This document shows, piece after piece, positions 7,948 to 16,846 of a DNA stretch of 64,000 nt (position 1 is the first letter of the stretch; each line of letters begins with the position of its first letter). This DNA comes from Opitutus sp. Lineage in GTDB: Bacteria > Verrucomicrobiota > Verrucomicrobiia > Opitutales > Opitutaceae. The position numbers were made by a program, and so were the translations under genes. The notes beneath the pieces were generated by a model. That model made no database searches and was not told where the DNA came from. It was given only the letters and a program-made list of their open reading frames with translations. The stretch is taken from contig JANPZY010000001.1 of the NCBI GenBank assembly GCA_024707325.1, positions 248,001 to 312,000 on the forward strand, read 5' to 3'.

Positions 7948-8057
7948 ATCCGCTCATTGTCGCGACTCGGTCCGGACCTTGGCACGACCCGGTGCGCACC
8001 TTGGCTCGACCGTGTCCGCACTTGGGTGCGGGTCCGTCCGCACTGCGGCCCGACTCA
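7948..8057 (+). repeat. 22-bp degenerate tandem repeat, array 1 (5 units)
   Basis: Five consecutive 22-bp units in the orientation starting GTSCGCAC, then YTTGG, then CNCGACYCG. Units 2 and 3 (7970-8013) are the closest to consensus, with only a few differences between them. A sixth unit (8058-8079) may be present but is badly eroded. The array fills the gap between the small ORF and the next gene at 8202. Same family as the arrays near 12.2, 19.2, 30.1, 40.0, 48.8 and 55.7 kb. Confidence 0.85.
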
Positions 8058-8201
8058 AGCCAGACAGTCACCAGATTGTGGATACAGCGCACCCGCCCGC
8101 ATTGCGGCAGGGCGATTTTCCGGCGTGCTGCGTCGCGAATTTCCCGTGCAAAATCTTGTGGCCAACGTCGCGCGCAAGCTGTTGCCTTGCACGCCCCAGC
8201 C

Positions 8202-8579
8202 GTGAATTCCCCGACTACTCCCGCCACCGCCATTCTCGACGGAACGCTCTGCCGCCTCGACGCGCGCGGCCGCCGGATCGCGGCGCACCCGCCGCTGGCG
8301 ACGGCCATCGTGGAGTTTTTGCCGGGACCGCTTCGCACCTACGTGCGCGAGAATCCGCTCGGGCTGCTGCCGGGCATCGCCAATCTTTACTGCGTCGACG
8401 CCGCGCTGCGCCTGCAATGGGTCGCGGAGTGGCCGTTTGCCGACGATCCGTGCGCGGCGATCCTGGGCGAAGAGAATGAAGTGCTCGCAGTTCTCTCCGT
8501 GAGCGGGGCAACTTTGCATTTCGATGCCCACACGGGACGGCGAGTTGCGGATCCGTCCGCTGTTGCCGTCGCGAGTTGA
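8202..8579 (+). CDS. Conserved-looking protein of unknown function (125 aa)
   Basis: I do not recognise this protein. The open frame extends far upstream through repeat DNA, but coding character begins at the GTG at 8202. The sequence is compact and beta-rich (TLCRLDARGRRIA, NLYCVDAALRLQWVAEWP, NEVLAVLSVSGATLHFDAHTGR), reminiscent of one or two blades of a propeller that describes a value and its units. There is no signal peptide. It is 93 bp upstream of a DUF2934 gene on the same strand. Confidence 0.5.
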   Translation: MNSPTTPATAILDGTLCRLDARGRRIAAHPPLATAIVEFLPGPLRTYVRENPLGLLPGIANLYCVDAALRLQWVAEWPFADDPCAAILGEENEVLAVLSVSGATLHFDAHTGRRVADPSAVAVAS

Positions 8580-8672
8580 GCGGCATGCACCTGCGCACGC
8601 GGAACCGCGTGCAGCGCAAGTGGACCATGAAGGGGATGCGTGGGTGACGACCACCCGCAATCGCCCCCTCTC

Positions 8673-8888
8673 ATGGACTCCACCTCTTCCTCCTCCGAAA
8701 GCTCCCACGCCGAAATCTCCGCCCGCGCGCGTGAGATGTGGCTCAACGCCGGCAGTCCGCCGGACCGCGATGTCGAGTTCTGGCTCGCCGCGGAAGCCGA
8801 GCTGCGCAACGCCCGCGCGCAAACGCAGGAAACCGGTTCGCGTCCGCCCGTGAAACGTGCCGCGCGCGAAAACCGGAAGCGCGTCTGA
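8673..8888 (+). CDS. DUF2934 domain protein (71 aa), copy 1
   Basis: Small protein whose central section EISARAREMWLNAGSPPDRD and the following VEFWLAAEAEL match the DUF2934 pattern (helix, RAxExW, GxPxxRDxExWLxAE). The flanks are low-complexity: Ser-rich at the N-terminus, basic at the C-terminus. Start chosen at the ATG at 8673 because the upstream in-frame ATG at 8640 adds unrelated residues. A second family member lies at 21026. Function is unknown; an imperfect hairpin around 8867-8915 may end both this transcript and the convergent GH5 transcript. Confidence 0.75.
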   Translation: MDSTSSSSESSHAEISARAREMWLNAGSPPDRDVEFWLAAEAELRNARAQTQETGSRPPVKRAARENRKRV

Positions 8889-8942
8889 GCGCGGCTCCCG
8901 GTTCTTCCGTTTTCGTTCAACGAGCGCGCGGCCTTCCGCGCG

Positions 8943-10046
8943 TCAGTTGGCGAGCAAGAGCTCGAGCATCGCGCGGTCGAGTTTGTGCCCGCGGAAATCC
9001 TCGTAGGCGACGTCTTCGCGGCCGCTGTCGAGGATGCCGAAGCCGCCGCGGAGATTCCACATCGCCCAACCCCAGCCGGCTTCTTTCCACAGCGAGAGCA
9101 GATCGCTCATCCAGGCGAGCGTCGCGCGGTGCGGCGTTTTGATGAAGCAGCCCCACTCGCCCACGTGCACCGGGACGCCTTGGGCGACAAGCGGCTGCCA
9201 CTTGTCGATGAGTTCGCTCTTCAGCTTCGCGCGGTCCCAGAGTTCGCCGTTGTCGGCGCGCATCGGCCAGGTCGGCACGGCTTTCGATTCGAACTCGTTT
9301 TCCGGCACCCAGGTCGCCGTGTAGTGGCTGACCATCTTCGGCAGGTAGCCGCGCGTGCTCTGCACGATGCCTTGGTCGGCGAGCCCGAGCACCGGCGTCT
9401 GACCGATGTCGGCGCCATCGGCCACGATCAGGCGGTCGGGATTTTCCGCGCGGATCGCCGCGATGAGCGCGCGCGCCACTTCCACATAGCGATCATGCGT
9501 CTGCATGAACGGCGGCTCGTTGAACAAATCGAAGCTCACCCGGCTCGCCGGCTGGTCCTTGTAGCGCCGCGCAAAATAGCTCCAGTGGTGCACCGCCGCT
9601 TCGAGCGCGCGCTCCATCGAGTCGCGCGGGCTGTCGAACATCTGATACGGCTCCAGCTCGCGACCGTTCACGCAGTAACCGGGGATGCGGTGGAAGTTGA
9701 GATTGATATGGATGCCATACTGCCGGCCCCACTCGATCGCCTGATCCACGGGTTTCAGCGCATCTTCGTCGATCTTCATCCAGTCCTGCGCCGAGGACCA
9801 CGCCCAATACGACAGCGGCAAACGCGCGAAATCGAAGCCCCACTCCGCCATCATCGCGAAATCGCTTTCGCGAAACGCCTGGCCGCGGCGACCGCCGGTG
9901 AGTTCGGTAAGGTTGAAACCCCGCCAGCGCGGGATCTTCGGTTGGCGCACCGCAGCGTTCGTGCTGGCTGCAAAGCTCAGAGAGGAGGGAAGCATGAGAC
10001 CGGCTGTAGCAGCAGCCGAGGAAACGATAAAGTCGCGACGGGTCAT
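8943..10046 (-). CDS. TAT-exported GH5 glycosidase (cellulase/mannanase-like)
   Basis: A 367-residue enzyme with a twin-arginine signal (MTRRDFIVSSAAATAGLMLP), so it is exported folded. The GH5 barrel shows WRGFNLTELTG near 41, the FARLPLSYW strand, the acid/base glutamate in FDLFNEPPF (Glu177), HYTATW, and the nucleophile glutamate in VHVGEWGCF (Glu297). It cleaves beta-1,4-linked glucan or mannan; the subfamily cannot be set by eye. It is divergent from the chemoreceptor gene at 10187 and convergent with the DUF2934 gene. With the GH27 and esterase genes it makes a plant-polysaccharide theme for this end of the window. Confidence 0.92.
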   Translation of the reverse strand: MTRRDFIVSSAAATAGLMLPSSLSFAASTNAAVRQPKIPRWRGFNLTELTGGRRGQAFRESDFAMMAEWGFDFARLPLSYWAWSSAQDWMKIDEDALKPVDQAIEWGRQYGIHINLNFHRIPGYCVNGRELEPYQMFDSPRDSMERALEAAVHHWSYFARRYKDQPASRVSFDLFNEPPFMQTHDRYVEVARALIAAIRAENPDRLIVADGADIGQTPVLGLADQGIVQSTRGYLPKMVSHYTATWVPENEFESKAVPTWPMRADNGELWDRAKLKSELIDKWQPLVAQGVPVHVGEWGCFIKTPHRATLAWMSDLLSLWKEAGWGWAMWNLRGGFGILDSGREDVAYEDFRGHKLDRAMLELLLAN

Positions 10047-10151
10047 GGGGATTTAACGTGATGGGCCCGACGCACCTCTTTCCCAGAAGTTGCGCGTCGT
10101 TTCCCCACCGTATTCGCCACATACCGGCATCGCGCCCACTGTCGGTTCATC

Positions 10152-10179
10152 TAAAGTTTACCTCAATTCGTGCCGTCTA
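10152..10179 (+). promoter_or_regulatory. FliA (sigma-28) type promoter of the chemoreceptor
   Basis: TAAAGTTT (10152-10159) matches the sigma-28 -35 consensus at all eight positions, and GCCGTCTA (10172-10179) matches the -10 (GCCGATAA) at six. The spacer is 12 bp, one more than usual. A start about 7 nt after the -10 would fall at or next to the ATG at 10187, so the mRNA may be leaderless. Confidence 0.65.
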
Positions 10180-10186
10180 GGACGTT

Positions 10187-12121
10187 ATGCGTCTTAGTGC
10201 CCTCAACCTGGAACGTAAGATTCTGCTGCTCGTCCTGGTTCCCCTCCTCGGCGGTTTGATTCCAGGGACGATCATGACGTGGCGCGCCCATCGTGACGTG
10301 CGCGAGTTGGAAAATCTCGGCGAACTCTCCAGCCTCGTGTGGAAACTCGGCGATCTCGAAGCCCGCATCGATCAGGAGTCCACTAACTGGTATTTCTTCA
10401 AACCCACCTTCGAGACAACCGACGCCGAACGCCGACAGGCCCGCATCGATCAGGATCAATGGCGCATCGACAGCGATCAGGCTGTCGCGATCTACCGAGA
10501 GCAACGCGCCGCGGTCGACAACGAAGCCCTCTCGACCCCACTCCGCGCCGCCCTCGATCGCATCGAGAAGCACGTGGAAAGCCTCCCGCAACTTCGCCAG
10601 ACCGTCGACACGCAGACCGATGACAGCGACTCGGTCGGCATCATGGCCGCCTATCGCAGTTTTCGCCACGACATCGACGCCGTGCTCCCGCTCCTCGTCG
10701 ACGCCACGACGAGCGACGTCATCGCGCGCAAGCTCGCCGTCATGCCGAAGCTCATGCTCGTCCGCAAATCCGCCATGGATGTTGGTGGCATGATTTTTTA
10801 CTATCACCAACTCCGCGCCTCCAAGTCCGACCGGCGTTTCACACCCAGCGAGGCCCTCTCCCTCGCCCACGGCGCCGAACTCGCCGAGATCTATTGGCAG
10901 GACGTCATCGCCCTCAGTCAGGGCGAACTCCGCGAACACTTTGTCCAACTCTACGAATCCGAAGAGTGGAAAACTGTGGATCGACTCCTCCGCCTCCACA
11001 GCGAAGCCGCGCTCAATCACACCGAGCCACCCATCCCTTCCGAAGAAGGTTGGGGTCCGAGCTGGAGTTTCCTCACCGGCCAGATGGCCGAGGAAAATCG
11101 CCTGCTGCGCGAAGACTTCGTGCAGACCTGCGCCGACACGCTCGCCTCCGCGCGGCGCGTCCGCCTCTGGACGGCCGTCACGCTCGCACTTGGCATCGGA
11201 GTCGTCTTCTGGCTCAGCCACCGGCTCGGCCGCAGCATCAGCCGGCCGATCGCTTCCACCACTGAACGCCTCCTCACGGAGGCCGAGCTCTCCGCGCAAA
11301 ACGCGGCCTCCGTCCGCACCGCCTGCGCCACCGTTGCCGAAGGCTCCAGCTCGCAAGCCGCCTCGCTCGAGGAAACCAGCGCCACGCTCGAAGAGATCTC
11401 CGGCATGGCCCGCAGCAACGCCGACAACGCGCAACAGGCCCAGCACTCCGCCAACGAAACCCGCACCGCCGCCGAGCAGGGCGCCGCGCAGATGACCCAG
11501 CTCACCGAAGCGATGGATGCGCTTCGCAGCTCCAGCGAGGACGTCACCCGCATCATCAAGACGATCGACGAGATCGCGTTCCAGACGAACATCCTCGCGC
11601 TCAACGCCGCCATCGAGGCCGCTCGCGCCGGCGAAGCAGGCGCCGGTTTCGCCGTCGTCGCCGACGAAGTCCGCACGCTCGCCCAACGCAGCGCCAACGC
11701 CGCCCGCGAGACCACCGACAAAATCACCGCCTCCAGCGTGCGCACCAAAGCCGGCGCCGACATCACCGTCCAAGTCGCCGAAACGCTGAACAACATTCTC
11801 GCCAAGGCCCGCGACGTCGAACGCCTCGTCAACGCCATCGCGGAAGCCTCGCGCGAACAAACCTCCGGCATCGGTCAGATCACCAAAGCCGTGCATCAGA
11901 TCGACGGCGTCACGCAGGCCAACGCCGCTTCCGCCGAGGAAACCACCGCGCACGCGCACGAACTCGAGAAGCGCGCCGAAGCCTTCCGCGAAGCCGTGCA
12001 CGCCCTTCGCGCCAGCGTGCTCGGCCAGGAGACGCCCGCGATCGCGATCGACGAACCGCCGCCGCCCTCCGCGCCCGCCGCTCCCAAGCGTTCGCGGCGC
12101 GAACCCGTGGCGACCGCCTGA
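10187..12121 (+). CDS. Methyl-accepting chemotaxis protein
   Basis: Transmembrane chemoreceptor of 644 residues that controls CheA and thereby flagellar rotation. Membrane segment 1 is at about 12-30 ([18 protein letters not shown]). A mainly helical sensor region of about 290 residues follows; its helical-bundle character may be a nitrate-sensing or PilJ-like fold, not certain. Segment 2 is near 325-345 ([17 protein letters not shown]). The signalling domain carries the highly conserved hairpin tip [20 protein letters not shown] and the following [20 protein letters not shown]. The C-terminus is Pro-rich without a CheR-docking pentapeptide. No cheA/cheW is adjacent, but cheX lies 7 kb downstream. 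The FliA-type promoter puts it in the motility regulon. Confidence 0.93.
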   Translation: MRLSALNLERKILLLVLVPLLGGLIPGTIMTWRAHRDVRELENLGELSSLVWKLGDLEARIDQESTNWYFFKPTFETTDAERRQARIDQDQWRIDSDQAVAIYREQRAAVDNEALSTPLRAALDRIEKHVESLPQLRQTVDTQTDDSDSVGIMAAYRSFRHDIDAVLPLLVDATTSDVIARKLAVMPKLMLVRKSAMDVGGMIFYYHQLRASKSDRRFTPSEALSLAHGAELAEIYWQDVIALSQGELREHFVQLYESEEWKTVDRLLRLHSEAALNHTEPPIPSEEGWGPSWSFLTGQMAEENRLLREDFVQTCADTLASARRVRLWTAVTLALGIGVVFWLSHRLGRSISRPIASTTERLLTEAELSAQNAASVRTACATVAEGSSSQAASLEETSATLEEISGMARSNADNAQQAQHSANETRTAAEQGAAQMTQLTEAMDALRSSSEDVTRIIKTIDEIAFQTNILALNAAIEAARAGEAGAGFAVVADEVRTLAQRSANAARETTDKITASSVRTKAGADITVQVAETLNNILAKARDVERLVNAIAEASREQTSGIGQITKAVHQIDGVTQANAASAEETTAHAHELEKRAEAFREAVHALRASVLGQETPAIAIDEPPPPSAPAAPKRSRREPVATA

Positions 12122-12155
12122 CGAAGACGCCTCGCTCTTGTCACGTCTGCAGCGA

Positions 12156-12309
12156 GGTCGGACTTGGTCCCGACTCGAGCCGCACCGGGGCTCGACCGTG
12201 TCCGCACCTGGTCGCGACACGGTCCGCACTTAGTCCCGACCCGGTGCAGACATTGGCTCGACTCGGTGCGCACTTTGGCACGACGCGGCGCGCACCGTGA
12301 CGCGAGTCG
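12156..12309 (+). repeat. 22-bp degenerate tandem repeat, array 2 (7 units)
   Basis: Seven back-to-back 22-bp units (12156, 12178, 12200, 12222, 12244, 12266, 12288) with no drift in period, same orientation as array 1. This is the clearest array for reading the consensus: GTSCGCAC at the start of the unit and CGACYCG at its end. It begins 35 bp after the chemoreceptor stop. Confidence 0.9.
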
Positions 12310-12389
12310 CTTGCATTGCTAAAGTAAGCATCGGCAAAAATGCCCGAAATCCTTGCGGCACGGCCGGTCCCGCTTAACGGATATATTAT

Positions 12390-13529
12390 ATGCGTTATAC
12401 CCCTGCCCTGCTTCTCGCATGCCTCGCGTTGTTTATGTCGGTTGGTCGCGCCTTTGCCGCCGACTACCCCGTGCTCCCTCTGGGGTCCGATCTGCCGGAT
12501 TTCAATCTGCCGGCCGTGGATGGCAAAAACTACACGCCCGCTGACTTCAAGTCGGACAAAGTGTTGGTGCTGATCTTCACGTCGAACCACTGCCCGACCG
12601 CGCAGGCCTACGAAGGGCGTATCAAGAAACTGGTGACAGCTTATCGCGGCAAGGGCGTGGGCTTCCTCGCGATCAACCCGAACCACGCCGACGCCGTGCG
12701 CCTCGACGAAATGGCCTACACCGATCTCGGCGACACGTTCGAGGAAATGAAAATCCGCTCCGAATACGCGGGCTTCAATTTCCCCTTTGCGGACGATGGT
12801 CCGACGCAGGCGCTTTCCATGAAGTTCGGCGTCATCGCCACGCCGCACGTTTTCATTTTCGACCAGCAGCGGAAGCTCCGCTTCCAAGGTCGTATCGACG
12901 ACTCCGAGCGCGAGGATCTCGTGAAGCATCGCGACACGGCCAACGCGATCGAGGCGTTGCTCGCGGGCAAGGAGCCGGCCGTCACCACCACGCGTGTCTT
13001 CGGCTGCTCGACGAAATGGGCCGACAAGGTCGCCGACAACAAGCGCTGGCGCGAGAAGGTGCGCAATGAACCCGTCTCGCTCGAGCGCGCCGACGCCGCC
13101 GCCCTGCGCGAACTGCGCGCCAACGCCGGCACGGGCAAGGTCCGCATGATCAATGTGTGGGCGACCTGGTGCGGCCCGTGCGTGTCCGAGTTCGACGAGC
13201 TGGTGGAGCAGAATCTGATTTTCCGTCAGCGCGACTTCGAGCTCGTCACGCTCGCCGCGCAGTTCCCCGACGAAGAGGCGAAGGTGCTGAAGTTCCTCCA
13301 GAAGAAGCACGCGTCGACGCGCAACCTGATCTTCGGCTCGACCGACAAATACGCGCTCGTCGAAGCACTCGACCCGGAGTGGAACGGCGCGCTGCCGCAC
13401 ACGCTCCTGATCGATCCCGAGGGCAAGGTGATCTATCGCCAGACCGGCTCGATCGATTTTCTCGCGTTGCGCCGCGCGATCGTTCCCGCGCTCAACGCGA
13501 TCACGCCGTGGCCGGGCCTCAGCGAGTAA
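12390..13529 (+). CDS. Secreted tandem thioredoxin-fold protein (peroxiredoxin-like plus TlpA-like)
   Basis: A 379-residue protein with a signal peptide (MRYTPALLLACLALFMSVGRAFA). Domain 1 (about 30-195) is AhpC/TSA-like: LPDFNLPAVDGKNYTPADF, then FTSNHCPTAQAYE, which has one cysteine (CPTA) where thioredoxins have CxxC, and the cis-Pro loop VIATPHVFIF. Domain 2 (about 235-375) is a TlpA/ResA-type thioredoxin with WATWCGPCVSEF and cis-Pro ALPHTLLID. It probably works in periplasmic thiol redox or peroxide handling. Domain 2 could be the reductant of domain 1, which is inference. The stop is followed by a strong terminator. Confidence 0.85.
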   Translation: MRYTPALLLACLALFMSVGRAFAADYPVLPLGSDLPDFNLPAVDGKNYTPADFKSDKVLVLIFTSNHCPTAQAYEGRIKKLVTAYRGKGVGFLAINPNHADAVRLDEMAYTDLGDTFEEMKIRSEYAGFNFPFADDGPTQALSMKFGVIATPHVFIFDQQRKLRFQGRIDDSEREDLVKHRDTANAIEALLAGKEPAVTTTRVFGCSTKWADKVADNKRWREKVRNEPVSLERADAAALRELRANAGTGKVRMINVWATWCGPCVSEFDELVEQNLIFRQRDFELVTLAAQFPDEEAKVLKFLQKKHASTRNLIFGSTDKYALVEALDPEWNGALPHTLLIDPEGKVIYRQTGSIDFLALRRAIVPALNAITPWPGLSE

Positions 13530-13552
13530 GCTGACCAAGCTTCATCAAAAAG

Positions 13553-13580
13553 CCGGTGCTGAAATGCACCGGCTTTTTTT
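13553..13580. terminator. Bidirectional intrinsic terminator
   Basis: GCCGGTGC and GCACCGGC pair around TGAAAT, with five A on the left and seven T on the right, so it can act on both strands. It ends the double-thioredoxin gene. Confidence 0.9.
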
Positions 13581-13599
13581 GTTGTTCGTTTCCGCCAAC

Positions 13600-13820
13600 G
13601 CACGACACAAACATCGGCACGCGCACTGGATCGACGCGCCGGATCGGGGAGATCTCGTCGAACTTCTCCTTGGTGGATCGCCGAGCTTGCGCAACATGCG
13701 GGCATACTGCGGTGAGTCGAACTGGTAGTATTTTTCCTCCTTCGCGACATTCGGCCCGTCGAACACGCCCGCGATCGTCACGGCGCAGCGGTCCCTCAGA
13801 TTTTTGCGCGCCACTTCCGT
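13600..13820 (-). pseudogene. Relic of an S9-type peptidase (alpha/beta hydrolase) gene
   Basis: On the minus strand a roughly 70-codon stretch resembles the C-terminal catalytic region of prolyl-oligopeptidase/acylaminoacyl-peptidase proteins: CAVTIAGVFD, then KYYQFDSPQYARMLRKLGDP, and after a 1-nt shift near 13680 KEKFDEISPIRRVDPVRVPM. In intact relatives this is followed by an HG-x-x-D segment that is missing here. There is no start codon context and both ends run into unrelated DNA: a terminator on one side, the start of the DUF5060 gene on the other. I read this as an old gene fragment left by deletion. Confidence 0.55.
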
Positions 13821-13844
13821 CGCGCCGGAACGTCGATTCCTCCC

Positions 13845-16103
13845 ATGCGCTCCCTTCCCCTGCCGCACACCCTGCTCCTCGTTATCGCCACGGCTCTCGC
13901 ATTTCTTTCTCCGGCCCAAGCGGCAGAAATTGTCGCACTACGTTCCGGCAGCGCCGGCGAACGTCTGGAGTTTCGTCTCACCGGGGTGCCCGATGCCGCC
14001 AATCCGTTCGATCCCGACGTGATTCGCGTGGATGCGGAAATCACCGCGCCGTCCGGTGCGCGCACGACGGTGCCCGCGTTTTGGTTTCAAGACTACTCAC
14101 GCCGTCTCGAGGCAGGCGCCGAAGTGCTCTCGCCAGCCGGATCGCCCGAGTGGCGCCTCCGCTTCACTTCACTCGAAAGCGGCAAACACCGCGTCGAACT
14201 GCTCGTGTCCGAACGCGGCTCTGCGCCGCGGAAACTCGCGACGGCAAACGTCGACGTCGCGCCATCGCCCAACGCCGCCGCGCGCGGCACGGTGCGGATT
14301 GCGTCCGATCGGCGTTATTTCGAGAAAAGCGACGGCAGCGCGCTCCGCTTGATCGGCGAAAACGTCTGCTGGCCGCAGTCGCGCGGCACGTTCGACTACG
14401 AAGAGTGGTTTACCGAGATGCAGCGGTCGGGGCAGAACTTCGCGCGACTGTGGATGGCGCCGTGGTGGGCCGGCATCGAGCACGCACCCGATTCGCTCAC
14501 GCGCTACAAACTCGACGCCGCGTGGCAGCTCGATCGCGTCTTCGACTTGGCCGAGCAGCACGGGCTCTACCTCATGCTCTGCTTCGATCACCACGGCATG
14601 TATATGGCCAACGATCCGGCGTGGGGCGGCAGCAACAACTTCTGGACGCGCAGCAACCCCTACTCGGTCGAAAACGGCGGCCCGTGCAGCTCGCCCAACG
14701 ATTTCTTCACCAATCCCAAAGCGCGCGAGCTCTACCAGAAACGTCTGCGCTACCTCATCGCGCGCTACGGCCACAATCCGTTGCTGCACTCGTGGCAGTT
14801 CTTCAACGAAATCGACAATTCCTACCTGCCGCGCAGCAACCTCGTCGCCGCCGATGTCGCCGCTTGGCACCGCGACATGGCGCGCTGGCTCCGTGCGAAC
14901 GATCCCTATCAACGCCTGATCACCACGAGTCTCACCGGCGGCAGCGATCGGCCCGAGATCTGGGAAATTCCCGAGATCGAATTCTCGATGTATCACTCCT
15001 ACGCCGATCCCTCGCCGGGAAAGAAGATCGCGCGGCTTTCGGAGGACTTTGTCCAACGCTATGGGAAGCCGGTGATGATCGGCGAATTCGGCGTGCTCGG
15101 CGCCAACTGGGCGCGTCCGCTCGATCCGCATCTGCGCGGCCTGCGCCAGGCTCTCTGGGGCGGCGCGCTCGGCGGCTCCGTTGGCACGAGCATGACCTGG
15201 TGGTGGGAAGACGTGCACGAGGATCGCGCGTATTCGCTCATCTCCGCGCTGAGCCGCGTGTTGAAGGACGCTGGCTGGCACGACGGCACGTGGACGCCGC
15301 TAACGCTGCCGAGCAGCACGCCGCCGCTGAAACTCGGCGCCACGATCCGTGAAGGTGAAACGTTCAACGCGTCTGTCGCGCTCAACACTTTCCGCCGCAT
15401 TCTCCTCTCGGGCGAAGCCGCCATCGCCAATCCGCTCTCCGCCGCCCGCGCCTCGGAAGCCCTCTCCGGTTTTCTCCGCGGCGCGAACACGCCGGCCGAA
15501 CAGCGACGGCCGTTGCGGCTGCTCGCGCGTTTCGGCGAAGGCGCGCGCCTCGTCTATCGCGTCGAGTCGGTCGGCGGTCCCGTCAGCATCGTGGTGCGCG
15601 CAGGCGAGCGCGAACTTCACCGCGAACAGATCGACGCGCCGAGCGTGAACGTGAACACCACCGCGCCCAAGTTGAATCGCGAGGTGTCCGTCGCGCTCCC
15701 CGCCGGCGAGCAGCATATCGAAATTCTGAATACAGGCGACGGCTGGGCGGTGATCGACTCGCTCCGGCTCGAAAAAGTGCGCTACAGCGAGTTCGCCGGC
15801 GGCTGGGAGTTTCCGCCCGAGTCCGTCGGTCTCCGCCAGGGCAGGAAGGCGATCCTCTACGTGAACTCGCCGTGGATGGTGCACCCTGCCGGCGCGATCC
15901 GCTACGACGGTCCGCTCCTCCGCGGACAATCCGTGCCGCTCCGCGATTGGCCGGCGGGTCAGTATCGCATCGCCGCCTTCGATCCTCGCACGGGCGAGCG
16001 CCTGCACGAAACCACTGCGTCGACCACCCACAGCACGCTCACCGTGCCCCTGCCCGACTTCAGCGACGACCTCGCGATCGTCGTCACACCGCTCGCACGC
16101 TGA
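13845..16103 (+). CDS. Secreted DUF5060 / GH5-like glycoside hydrolase
   Basis: A 752-residue exported protein; the signal peptide ends around SPAQA. Residues about 28-140 form a beta-sandwich of the DUF5060 type (RLEFRLTGVPDAANPFDPD). The (beta/alpha)8 catalytic part spans about 150-460: FDYEEWFTEMQRSGQNFARL, LMLCFDHHGM, the acid/base glutamate in QFFNEIDN (Glu322), SMYHSY, and the nucleophile in MIGEFGVLG (Glu414). The last 250 residues look like beta-sandwich modules that may bind carbohydrate. The substrate is unknown; related proteins are annotated as putative mannanases or cellulases. A 94-bp MITE follows 43 bp after the stop. Confidence 0.82.
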   Translation: MRSLPLPHTLLLVIATALAFLSPAQAAEIVALRSGSAGERLEFRLTGVPDAANPFDPDVIRVDAEITAPSGARTTVPAFWFQDYSRRLEAGAEVLSPAGSPEWRLRFTSLESGKHRVELLVSERGSAPRKLATANVDVAPSPNAAARGTVRIASDRRYFEKSDGSALRLIGENVCWPQSRGTFDYEEWFTEMQRSGQNFARLWMAPWWAGIEHAPDSLTRYKLDAAWQLDRVFDLAEQHGLYLMLCFDHHGMYMANDPAWGGSNNFWTRSNPYSVENGGPCSSPNDFFTNPKARELYQKRLRYLIARYGHNPLLHSWQFFNEIDNSYLPRSNLVAADVAAWHRDMARWLRANDPYQRLITTSLTGGSDRPEIWEIPEIEFSMYHSYADPSPGKKIARLSEDFVQRYGKPVMIGEFGVLGANWARPLDPHLRGLRQALWGGALGGSVGTSMTWWWEDVHEDRAYSLISALSRVLKDAGWHDGTWTPLTLPSSTPPLKLGATIREGETFNASVALNTFRRILLSGEAAIANPLSAARASEALSGFLRGANTPAEQRRPLRLLARFGEGARLVYRVESVGGPVSIVVRAGERELHREQIDAPSVNVNTTAPKLNREVSVALPAGEQHIEILNTGDGWAVIDSLRLEKVRYSEFAGGWEFPPESVGLRQGRKAILYVNSPWMVHPAGAIRYDGPLLRGQSVPLRDWPAGQYRIAAFDPRTGERLHETTASTTHSTLTVPLPDFSDDLAIVVTPLAR

Positions 16104-16146
16104 GCGATCCGCAGGCAAGGCCTCACCTTTCCGGGTGCGGCCTTCG

Positions 16147-16240
16147 GTCATTCTGAGCGCAGCGAAGAATCCAGTGCGCGCTTCGCTGCGTGATCGCGCG
16201 GCGAAATTCCCACTGGATTCTTCGCTGCGCTCAGAATGAC
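16147..16240. repeat. MITE-like palindromic element, copy A
   Basis: Ends are exact inverted repeats: GTCATTCTGAGCGCAGCGAA at 16147-16166 and its complement ending at 16240. The arms continue to AGAATCCAGT before a variable centre. Same family as the copies at 43422, 48560, 51064 and 55530. Confidence 0.88.
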
Positions 16241-16280
16241 AGACAGAGTGGAAGCCTCCCGCCTTCCTTTCGAGTCCGTC

Positions 16281-16646
16281 TTATCCGCCCGTCCGCGCGG
16301 CCGCTTTCTTCCCGTGTCGTCGCGCTCGGCGGTGGCGCCATTTGTCGCGCCAGCGGCGGGCGATTTTGCGGCCCCAGAGTTCCGCGCGATCCAGCGCCTT
16401 CGCCATCCCTTCGAATTCCGCCGCAAGCAACACGGCCGCGATCGCAAAGAATAGGATCGCCGGTCCGGGCAGCACCGTCAGCGCCAGCCCCACGAGCAGA
16501 CAGCCGATGACCACAATCATCCGGAACAGGCGCGGCCAGAAACGCCGGTCCGCCAAGTGGCGCGTGCGCTCGTAGTGCTGTTGAAACCGCTGCCCGGGCG
16601 GGGCGTGGCGGAGTTCCTTCCAGTCTCGTCGCAAGCGTTGGAACAT
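16281..16646 (-). CDS. Small membrane protein, PGPGW family-like
   Basis: A 121-residue protein with two closely spaced membrane helices (MIVVIGCLLVGLALTVL and ILFFAIAAVLLAAEF) joined by LPGPA, the region where this family carries its PGPGW-type motif. The N-terminus is basic with aromatic residues; the C-terminus is strongly Arg/Lys-rich (RRWRDKWRHRRARRHGKK), indicating both ends are cytoplasmic. Function of the family is unknown. It stands alone between a MITE and the EF-G-like gene. Confidence 0.65.
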   Translation of the reverse strand: MFQRLRRDWKELRHAPPGQRFQQHYERTRHLADRRFWPRLFRMIVVIGCLLVGLALTVLPGPAILFFAIAAVLLAAEFEGMAKALDRAELWGRKIARRWRDKWRHRRARRHGKKAAARTGG

Positions 16647-16846
16647 CCCGTTGTGACCGCGTCCTGCTCAGTGCGTTGCAGCGGTGGTCTTCCTAATAAA
16701 ATGGGCGGGCGATTTCCGTTCGGCGAGTCTTTGTGCAAAATGTGCGCGAACACCCGCAACGGGCGCGGAGGCATCCGCGTGCGCGCGGGCTACATTGATC
16801 GCGTTCCCCGCCCCACCCTCGTGGTTTCCCCTCAACCCGTCGGCCC

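Noticed and set aside
7395..8201. Hidden ilvB or ilvN fragment behind the valine attenuator
   Set aside because: All three plus frames from 7690 to 8200 were read and none shows a thiamine-dependent synthase or ACT motif.
10163..12229. Long minus-strand ORF opposite the chemoreceptor (688 codons)
   Set aside because: It mirrors the chemoreceptor gene, is Gly/Val/Arg-biased low-complexity, and part of it lies in repeat array 2. It is a high-GC shadow frame.
12156..12309. 22-bp repeats as a CRISPR array
   Set aside because: Units are contiguous, mutually divergent and without unique spacers; no cas genes are present.
8943..16103. Polysaccharide utilisation locus with SusC/SusD
   Set aside because: Glycosidases are spread out and separated by unrelated genes; there is no TonB-dependent receptor or SusD-like protein in the window.
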